DNA of 64,000 bases from Streptomyces venezuelae (GTDB lineage Bacteria; Actinomycetota; Actinomycetes; Streptomycetales; Streptomycetaceae), in assembly GCF_008642335.1 (NCBI RefSeq), contig NZ_CP029191.1:6882001-6946000 (forward strand). The letters run 5' to 3'. This document shows, in pieces, positions 58,358 through 64,000 of the stretch. The notes beneath the pieces are model-generated. The model ran no database searches and had not been told where the DNA came from. It was given only the letters and a program-made list of their open reading frames with translations. The position numbers and the translations under genes are program-made. Position 1 is the first letter of the stretch, and every line of letters starts with the position of its first letter.

Positions 58358-60820
58358 GTGCACAGGAAACGCCCGAGACTCCGCACCACCCTCGCCCTGC
58401 TCACCGGCACCGTACTCACCGGCGCCTCCCTGACCCTCGCCGTGCCGAACGCCGGTGCCGTCCCCGCCGACCCGCCCGCGCAGGCCGCCCCCGTCGCCGA
58501 GGACTTCCAGCAGGTCACCCTCGCCAAGGGCGCGCCGGAGACGGGCGAGCCGATGACGCTGGCCGTGCTCCCCGACCGCTCGGTCCTGCACACCTCACGC
58601 GACGGCACGCTCCGCCTCACGGACGCGGCGGGCAACACCAAGATCGCCGGAAAGATACCGGTCTACACGCACGACGAAGAGGGCCTCCAGGGCGTCGGCA
58701 TCGACCCGAAGTTCAAGGACAACCGGGCCATCTACCTCTACTACGCGCCGCCGCTCGACACCCCCGCGGGCGACGCCCCGGAGAACGGCACCGCCGAGGA
58801 CTTCAAGAAGTTCGACGGCGTGAACCGCCTCTCCCGCTTCGTCCTGAAGGCCGACGGCACCCTCGACAACGCCAGCGAGAAGAAGGTCCTCGACGTCCCC
58901 GCGAGCCGCGGCATCTGCTGCCACGTCGGCGGCGACATCGACTTCGACAAGGACGGCAACCTCTACCTGTCGACCGGCGACGACTCGAACCCCTTCGCCT
59001 CGGACGGCTTCACGCCCATCGACGAGCGCGCGAACCGCAACCCCGCCTTCGACGCGCGGCGCAGCGCGGGCAACACCAATGACCTGCGCGGCAAGATCCT
59101 CCGCGTCAAGGTCGCCGACGACGGCTCGTACACGGTCCCGGACGGCAACCTCTTCGCCAAGGGCACCGAGAAGACGCGCCCCGAGATCTACGCGATGGGC
59201 TTCCGCAACCCCTTCCGCATGAGCGTCGACAAGCCGACCGGCATCGTCTACGTCGGTGACTACGGGCCCGACGCCGGCGCGGCCGACCCCAAGCGCGGCC
59301 CAGCCGGACAGGTCGAGTTCGCCCGGGTCACCAAGCCCGGCAACTTCGGCTGGCCCTTCTGCACCGGCAAGAACGACGCGTACGTCGACTACGACTTCGC
59401 GACCGGCACCTCCGGCGCCGCCTTCGACTGCAAGGCCCCGAAGAACGACTCGCCGCACAACACCGGCCTGACCGAGCTGCCGCCCGCGCAGGAAGCGTGG
59501 ATCCCGTACGACGGCGGCTCCGTGCCCGAGTTCGGCAGCGGCTCCGAGTCCCCGATGGGCGGCCCCGTCTACCGCTACGACGCGGCCAACACCTCCCCGG
59601 TGAAGTTCCCCGAGGCGTACGACGGCGACTTCTTCGCCGGTGAGTTCGGCCGCCGCTGGATCAAGCGCATCGAGCAGGGCACGGACGGCACGGTCTCGAA
59701 GATCAACCCGTTCCCGTGGACCGGCACCCAGGTCATGGACATGGAGTTCGGCCCCGACGGCGCCCTCTACGTCCTCGACTACGGCACAGCCTGGTTCGGC
59801 GGCGACGAGAACTCGGGCCTCTACCGCATCGAGAACGCCACCGACGGACACTCCCCGGTCGCCGAGGCCACCGCGTCCAAGACCAGCGGACAGGCGCCGC
59901 TGCGCACCAAGTTCACCGCCAAGGCCACGGACGCCGACGGCGGGACGCTCACCTACGCCTGGGACTTCGGCGACGGCGGCAAGTCGACACAGCAGAACCC
60001 CACGTACACGTACAAGAAGAACGGCGTCTACACCGCCACCGTGACCGTGAAGGACTCCACCGGACGCACCGGCTCGGCCAGCGCGCACATCACCGTCGGC
60101 AACACCGCGCCCAAGGTGACCCTGGAGCTCCCCGGTGACGGCCAGCTCTTCACCTTCGGCGACAAGGTGCCCTTCAAGGTGAAGGTGACCGACCCGGAGG
60201 ACGGCCCGATCGACTGCGCCAAGGTCAAGGTCACGCACATTCTCGGCCACGACAGCCACGGTCACCCCGTCACCTCGGCCAACGGCTGCGAGGGCACCAT
60301 CCAGACCTCCGCCGACGGCGAGCACGACCCGAACGCGAACATCTTCGGGGTGTTCGACGCCGAGTACACCGACAAGGGCGCGAACGGCCAGCCCGCGCTG
60401 ACCACCCACGACCAGAACGTCGTCCAGCCCAAGCACCGCCAGGGCGAGCACTTCAACGACTCCAAGGGTGTCTCCGTCGTCAACCACACCCCGGCGCACG
60501 GCGGCAAGACCGTCGGCGACATCCACAACGGCGACTGGGTCTCCTTCGAGCCGTACATCCTCGGCAACGCAACCAAGCTGACCGCACGCGTCGCGTCGGC
60601 CGGATCCGGGGGCACGCTGGAGGTACGCAGCGGATCCGCCGGCGGCAGGCTCCTCGGCACCGCGAAGGTCGCGCCGACCGGTGGCTGGGAGACGTACGCC
60701 GACGTCAGCACAGCGATCAGCAAGCCGCCCACGAAGACCACGAAGCTCTTCCTGGTCTTCGAGGGCAACGGCTCCGGAGCGCTCTACGACGTGGACGACT
60801 TCACCTTCACGACGAGCTGA
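58358..60820 (+). CDS. Secreted PQQ-type sugar dehydrogenase with PKD and CBM6-like domains
   Basis: An 820-residue secreted protein. The signal peptide (about 1-33) ends near AGAVPA. Residues 40-500 form the glucose/sorbosone dehydrogenase six-bladed propeller: EEGLQGVGIDPKFKDN, GICCHVGGDIDFDKDGNLY, RPEIYAMGFRNPFRMSVD and DMEFGPDGALYVLDYG are family signatures. GICCHVGG holds an adjacent cysteine pair, as in soluble PQQ enzymes. A PKD-type domain (about 505-590; TYAWDFGDGGKSTQQNPTYTY, quoted as AWDFGDGG) follows, then a region of unknown fold and a CBM6-like end (WVSFEPYIL, SGGTLEVRSG, YDVDDFTF). The GTG start suits the signal. No pqq genes are in the window. It probably oxidises a sugar outside the cell. 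Confidence 0.9.
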   Translation: MHRKRPRLRTTLALLTGTVLTGASLTLAVPNAGAVPADPPAQAAPVAEDFQQVTLAKGAPETGEPMTLAVLPDRSVLHTSRDGTLRLTDAAGNTKIAGKIPVYTHDEEGLQGVGIDPKFKDNRAIYLYYAPPLDTPAGDAPENGTAEDFKKFDGVNRLSRFVLKADGTLDNASEKKVLDVPASRGICCHVGGDIDFDKDGNLYLSTGDDSNPFASDGFTPIDERANRNPAFDARRSAGNTNDLRGKILRVKVADDGSYTVPDGNLFAKGTEKTRPEIYAMGFRNPFRMSVDKPTGIVYVGDYGPDAGAADPKRGPAGQVEFARVTKPGNFGWPFCTGKNDAYVDYDFATGTSGAAFDCKAPKNDSPHNTGLTELPPAQEAWIPYDGGSVPEFGSGSESPMGGPVYRYDAANTSPVKFPEAYDGDFFAGEFGRRWIKRIEQGTDGTVSKINPFPWTGTQVMDMEFGPDGALYVLDYGTAWFGGDENSGLYRIENATDGHSPVAEATASKTSGQAPLRTKFTAKATDADGGTLTYAWDFGDGGKSTQQNPTYTYKKNGVYTATVTVKDSTGRTGSASAHITVGNTAPKVTLELPGDGQLFTFGDKVPFKVKVTDPEDGPIDCAKVKVTHILGHDSHGHPVTSANGCEGTIQTSADGEHDPNANIFGVFDAEYTDKGANGQPALTTHDQNVVQPKHRQGEHFNDSKGVSVVNHTPAHGGKTVGDIHNGDWVSFEPYILGNATKLTARVASAGSGGTLEVRSGSAGGRLLGTAKVAPTGGWETYADVSTAISKPPTKTTKLFLVFEGNGSGALYDVDDFTFTTS

Positions 60821-60833
60821 GAAGGGTCAGGAC

Positions 60834-62273
60834 ATGCGCGCATCCATCCGGCTTGCCACCGCGACCGCCGCGGCCGCCCTGCTCATCGGCTGTGTGTCGG
60901 GCCCCGCGGCCTCCAAGCCCGAACCGCCGAAGAAGGCGGGGGAGAAGGTCCTCGTCTTCTCCAAGACCTCCGGCTTCCGCCACGACTCCATCCCCACCGG
61001 CATCGCCGCCGTCAAGGAACTCGGCGCCGCGAACGGCTTCACCGTCGACGCGACCGAGGACGCGGGAGCCTTCACGGCCAAGAACCTGGCCCGGTACGAC
61101 GCCGTGGTGTGGCTCTCGACGACCGGTGACGTCCTGAACGCCGCCCAGCAGACGGCGTTCGAGCGGTACATCCGCGGCGGCGGCGCCTACGTCGGCGTGC
61201 ACGCCGCGGCCGACACCGAGTACGACTGGCCCTTCTACGGCGGGCTCGCGGGCGCCTACTTCCAGTCGCACCCCGCGATCCAGCCCGCGAAGGTCCACGC
61301 CGAGGACCACGCGCACCCGGCCACCGCCCACCTCGGCACGGGCAGCTGGGACCGCACCGACGAGTGGTACAACTACCGCGCCAACCCCCGCGACCGGGCC
61401 CGCGTGCTCGCCTCCCTCGACGAGTCGTCGTACACGGGCGGCACGATGTCCGGCGACCACCCCATCGCCTGGTGCCAGAACTACGAGGACGGCCGCTCCT
61501 TCTACACCGGCGGCGGCCACACCAAGGAGTCCTGGGCCGAACCCGCCTTCCGGCAGCACCTGTTGGGCGGCATCCGGTGGGCCGTCGGCGCGGCCCAGGC
61601 CGACTGCCGACCGGAGAAGGGCTACACCCCGATCTTCGACGGCACCGCCTCCTCGCTGGAGGGCTGGAAGCAGGCGGGCCCCGGCTCCCTGCGGCTCGAC
61701 GAGGGCGACGGCACGCTCAAGACCGTCGGCGGCATGGGCATGCTCTGGTACGACCGGCGCGAACTCGGCTCCTACTCCCTCAAGCTCGACTGGCGGATGC
61801 GGGGCGACGACAACTCGGGGATCTTCGTGGGCTTCCCGCCCTCCGACGACCCCTGGTCGGCCGTGAACAACGGCTACGAGATCCAGATCGACGCCACGGA
61901 CGTCCCCGAGAAGACGACGGGCTCCGTCTACGGCTTCCGCTCCGCCGACCTGAAGAAGCGCGACCGCGCGCTGAACCCGCCGGGGGAGTGGAACACGTAC
62001 GAGATCCGCGTCGAAGGCGAACGCCTTCGCGTCTACCTCAACGGGGTCAAGATCAACGACTTCACCAACGCCGACCCCGCCCGCAGCCTGCGCCAAGGCC
62101 ACATCGGCATCCAGAACCACGGCGACGCCGACGAGGTCACCTTCCGGAACATCCGCCTCAAGGACCTGGCCGCCAAGGGCCGCCCGGGCAGGGCGGACCC
62201 GGGGCAGGTCCCTTCAGGACAGGATGCGGGCCTGGGAGAGGCCCGCCCGGGGAAGGCTGTGACGGATGAGTGA
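60834..62273 (+). CDS. ThuA-DUF1080 (3-keto-disaccharide hydrolase-like) lipoprotein
   Basis: A 479-residue lipoprotein with lipobox LLIGC, then a ThuA-like domain (about 38-255; VLVFSKTSGFRHDSI, GVHAAADTEYDWPFYGGLAGA in part, WCQNYEDGRSFYTGGGH). A DUF1080/3-keto-disaccharide hydrolase domain (about 265-450) follows: YTPIFDGTASSLEGWKQ, DDNSGIFVGFP, GYEIQIDAT, WNTYEIRVEGERLRVYLNG. The C-terminal 25 residues are Gly/Pro-rich. ThuA proteins help turn trehalose and sucrose into 3-keto forms, and DUF1080 proteins cleave 3-keto glycosides, so this looks like a surface enzyme of that pathway (inference). It lies 13 bases after the sugar dehydrogenase gene and shares its transcript. Confidence 0.9.
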   Translation: MRASIRLATATAAAALLIGCVSGPAASKPEPPKKAGEKVLVFSKTSGFRHDSIPTGIAAVKELGAANGFTVDATEDAGAFTAKNLARYDAVVWLSTTGDVLNAAQQTAFERYIRGGGAYVGVHAAADTEYDWPFYGGLAGAYFQSHPAIQPAKVHAEDHAHPATAHLGTGSWDRTDEWYNYRANPRDRARVLASLDESSYTGGTMSGDHPIAWCQNYEDGRSFYTGGGHTKESWAEPAFRQHLLGGIRWAVGAAQADCRPEKGYTPIFDGTASSLEGWKQAGPGSLRLDEGDGTLKTVGGMGMLWYDRRELGSYSLKLDWRMRGDDNSGIFVGFPPSDDPWSAVNNGYEIQIDATDVPEKTTGSVYGFRSADLKKRDRALNPPGEWNTYEIRVEGERLRVYLNGVKINDFTNADPARSLRQGHIGIQNHGDADEVTFRNIRLKDLAAKGRPGRADPGQVPSGQDAGLGEARPGKAVTDE

Positions 62274-62418
62274 GGTGACGACACACGTGACGACACAAGT
62301 AACGGCGCGCGCAACGGCACATGCGCCGACACGCGCGTCGGCACAGGCGTTGGCACATGAGTCGGCACACCACTCCGACCCACCCGCCCCGACGACCGGT
62401 TCGGACGCGGGTCGCTAG
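62266..62418 (+). CDS. Small tetrapeptide-repeat ORF (uncertain)
   Basis: A 50-codon frame (ATG 62266, TAG 62416-62418) overlapping the end of the ThuA gene. It translates eight 12-base repeats (62275-62370) as tetrapeptides VTTH, VTTQ, VTAR, ATAH, APTR, ASAQ, ALAH, ESAH, then a short Pro/Gly tail. GGAAGG lies about 9 bases upstream. Third-position composition is weaker than in the real genes, so the repeat may be DNA-level only. Confidence 0.25.
   Translation: MSEVTTHVTTQVTARATAHAPTRASAQALAHESAHHSDPPAPTTGSDAGR
62275..62370. repeat. Eight tandem 12-base repeats
   Basis: Eight consecutive units, GTGACGACACAC, GTGACGACACAA, GTAACGGCGCGC and so on to GAGTCGGCACAC, with consensus near GYGWCGGCACAN. 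They start directly after the ThuA-DUF1080 stop and end 53 bases before a terminator hairpin. The remaining bases up to 62528 hold that hairpin and the ribosome site of the next gene. Confidence 0.7.
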
Positions 62419-62423
62419 ACGGC

Positions 62424-62455
62424 GGCGGGCGGAGGACGCCGGACCTCCGCCCGCC
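62424..62455 (+). terminator. Hairpin terminator after ThuA gene
   Basis: GGCGGGCGGAGG (62424-62435) and CCTCCGCCCGCC (62444-62455) pair perfectly over 12 bases with an 8-base loop and are followed by GTCTT. It ends the sugar operon before the inositol-phosphate synthase gene. Confidence 0.8.
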
Positions 62456-62528
62456 GTCTTGCACCGCACTCACGTTCCGCGAGCTCCCGCGTCGCGTCCC
62501 GAGCTCTTGAGTCATGCAGGAGGCAGCC

Positions 62529-63926
62529 GTGTCCACATCCGCGACCTCACCATCTACGCCCTCCACTCCCCCCGGGACCCCGCCCGTCGGTCCCGTCGGC
62601 GTGTGGCTGATCGGGGCACGCGGCTCGGTCGCGACCACGGCCGTCGCGGGCTGCGCGGCGATCACCGCCGGCCTCCACGCACCCACCGGCATGGTGACCG
62701 AGACCGCCCCCTTCCTGGACCGCGGCCTGCCAACGTTGTCGTCGCTCGTCTTCGGCGGCCACGACACGACCAGCTGCCCCCTGCCCAAACGAGCCGAGGA
62801 ACTCGCCGCGGGCGGCGTCCTGCCCCACGGCCTCCCCTCGGCGGTGCACGCCGAACTCGCCGCCGCCGACGCGGAGATACGGCCCGGCGGCCCGCAACCC
62901 GGCGACACCCGCACCGACGAGGAACTGATCGACGCCTTCACCGCCGACATCCGCGCCTTCATACGCCGCCGGGGCCTCGCCCGCGCCGTGGTGGTCAACG
63001 TCGCCTCGACCGAACCGCTCCCCACGGACGGCGCCGAACGGCTCCCCTCCAGCTCCCTCTACGCGGCCGCCGCCCTCCGCGCCGGCTGCCCCTACGTGAA
63101 CTTCACCCCCTCCACGGGCCTGCACCACCCGCGCCTCGCCGACGCGGCACGCACCTCCGGCCTCCCCTACGCGGGCCGCGACGGCAAGACCGGCCAGACC
63201 CTGCTGCGCTCCGTACTCGGCCCGATGTTCGCGCAACGCGCCCTCTCCGTACGCGCCTGGTCCGGCACGAACCTCCTCGGCGGCGGTGACGGCGCAGCCC
63301 TTGCCGACCCCGCAGCCGCCGCGGCGAAGAACGCCGGCAAGGAACGCGTCCTCGCCGACACGCTGGGCTCCGCCCCCGAGGGCGAGGTCCACATCGACGA
63401 CGTCCCCTCCCTCGGCGACTGGAAGACGGCCTGGGACCACATCGCCTTCGACGGCTTCCTCGGCACGCGCATGGTCCTCCAGACCACCTGGCAGGGCTGC
63501 GACTCGGCCCTCGCCGCCCCCCTCATCCTGGACCTGGCCCGCCTGACCTCTCGCGCCCACGAACGCTCCCTCTCCGGCCCCCTCCCCGCCCTGGCCTTCT
63601 ACTTCAAGGACCCGGACGACGGCGCCCCGGCTGCCCTGGGGGAGCAGTACGCCGCCCTGGTGGACTTCGCGCAGCAGTTGGGAGGGGACGCGGCCGGGGT
63701 CGGCGACCGTGGCCCTGGGCGGGTGGCTGCCGCCGAGGGGGGCGATGGTGGCCCCGGAGGGGGAGGCTCAGCGGGGCGAGAGGGTCGTCCTTCCGGGCGG
63801 GCGGACGTCGCCGGGGGAGGCGGTCGTGGCTCGGGGCGGGGAGAACCCGCCGGGGCAGACGGTCCCGTCACAGGACCGGACGGTCGCGGGGCCGTCGGTG
63901 GCGCGGCGGGCGGTGAGGCCTCGTGA
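62529..63926 (+). CDS. Myo-inositol-1-phosphate synthase-like protein
   Basis: A 465-residue enzyme of the inositol-1-phosphate synthase family, which converts glucose 6-phosphate to inositol phosphate with NAD. The NAD-binding strand is GVWLIGARGSVATTAVAG near residue 25; VVNVASTEP, YVNFTPSTG, AGRDGKTGQTLL (catalytic Lys) and RAWSGTNLLGGGDG follow. The last 75 residues are Gly/Ala-rich low complexity (for example GGDGGPGGGGSAG), unlike the usual end of the family. The GTG start has AGGAGG 5 bases upstream; ATG 62514 would add five residues. Its stop overlaps the next GTG (GTGA). That neighbour is a UbiA/EboC-like gene, so this is probably the gene that opens an ebo-type cluster. Confidence 0.88.
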   Translation: MSTSATSPSTPSTPPGTPPVGPVGVWLIGARGSVATTAVAGCAAITAGLHAPTGMVTETAPFLDRGLPTLSSLVFGGHDTTSCPLPKRAEELAAGGVLPHGLPSAVHAELAAADAEIRPGGPQPGDTRTDEELIDAFTADIRAFIRRRGLARAVVVNVASTEPLPTDGAERLPSSSLYAAAALRAGCPYVNFTPSTGLHHPRLADAARTSGLPYAGRDGKTGQTLLRSVLGPMFAQRALSVRAWSGTNLLGGGDGAALADPAAAAAKNAGKERVLADTLGSAPEGEVHIDDVPSLGDWKTAWDHIAFDGFLGTRMVLQTTWQGCDSALAAPLILDLARLTSRAHERSLSGPLPALAFYFKDPDDGAPAALGEQYAALVDFAQQLGGDAAGVGDRGPGRVAAAEGGDGGPGGGGSAGREGRPSGRADVAGGGGRGSGRGEPAGADGPVTGPDGRGAVGGAAGGEAS

Positions 63927-64000
63927 GCGCGTTGGGCACCCGGCGCGCCTGGGCTGAACTCCTGCGCCTCCCCGCCCTGTTCACCGTTCCCGGCGACGCC
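63923..64000 (+). CDS. UbiA/EboC-like prenyltransferase, N-terminal fragment
   Basis: Only the first 26 codons lie in the window. The GTG overlaps the preceding TGA (GTGA). The peptide contains RAWAELLRLPALFTVPGD, which matches the N terminus of UbiA-family prenyltransferases of ebo clusters as I remember them: a short amphipathic start, then LFTVPGD leading into the first membrane helix. The call rests on this fragment and on the neighbouring inositol-phosphate synthase gene; the rest of the gene is outside the window. Confidence 0.6.
   Translation, partial: MSALGTRRAWAELLRLPALFTVPGDA

Overview
The window is about 64 kb of high-GC chromosomal DNA with the gene style of a Streptomyces or a close actinomycete. 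Codons end in G or C, GTG starts are frequent, Shine-Dalgarno sites are purine-rich, 4-base ATGA/GTGA overlaps are common, and the gene content fits (narGHJI, a second DnaK, ROK regulators, actinobacterial lipoproteins, and the start of an ebo-type cluster). I saw no rRNA, tRNA, CRISPR array, insertion sequence, integrase or replication origin. All calls come from reading the sequence; no database search was run.

Left part (1-24.2 kb). An APC permease is followed by a DUF6345-like protein with a possible caspase-type His/Cys pair, an OsmC peroxidase, and a stand-alone DnaK with a HAIR-like element on its promoter. It is convergent with a complete respiratory nitrate reductase operon (narG-narH-narJ-narI, minus strand). 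Next come an XRE regulator, a pterin dehydratase, two SAM methyltransferases (one with a His-rich N terminus), an orphan trypsin-co-occurring-domain protein, an aldo/keto reductase, a branched-chain-type (Liv) ABC operon with two permeases and one ATPase fused in a single protein, and a long-chain acyl-CoA synthetase.

Middle part (24.3-36.2 kb). A minus-strand operon runs GntR, ferredoxin, NitT/TauT-type ABC transporter, then an AprA/fumarate-reductase-like flavoprotein carrying a HEAT-repeat tail. This looks like import of a small anion coupled to a flavoprotein-ferredoxin redox step; the substrate is unknown. Then come an MFS exporter divergent from a double Lrp/AsnC regulator and two LuxR-type regulators whose receiver domains lack the phosphoryl-accepting Asp.

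Most unusual region (36.3-41.25 kb). A tight plus-strand operon encodes a receiver-only protein, a transglutaminase-like enzyme, three small beta-rich proteins sharing a C-terminal pattern, a Tyr/Gly-repeat protein, and a large protein with a Pro-rich linker, a hydrophobic segment and a C-terminal PD-(D/E)XK-like domain. I infer a particle-like or surface assembly, possibly of tailless-phage capsid ancestry, with a nuclease-type effector. I recognise no described system with this layout.

Right part (41.2-64 kb). A LysR regulator is divergent from a bile-acid:sodium-symporter-like transporter. A secreted sialidase and a DUF5005-like beta-propeller follow, then a quinone oxidoreductase/MarR pair with two matched operators, FdhD, a KAS III enzyme and a GNAT enzyme. 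A ROK-regulated sugar locus follows: RbsA/C/B-type ABC importer, Gfo/Idh/MocA dehydrogenase, sugar isomerase/epimerase, secreted PQQ-type sugar dehydrogenase, and a ThuA-DUF1080 lipoprotein, which together suggest 3-keto-glycoside catabolism. The window ends in a myo-inositol-1-phosphate synthase overlapping the first codons of a UbiA/EboC-like prenyltransferase, probably the start of an ebo cluster.
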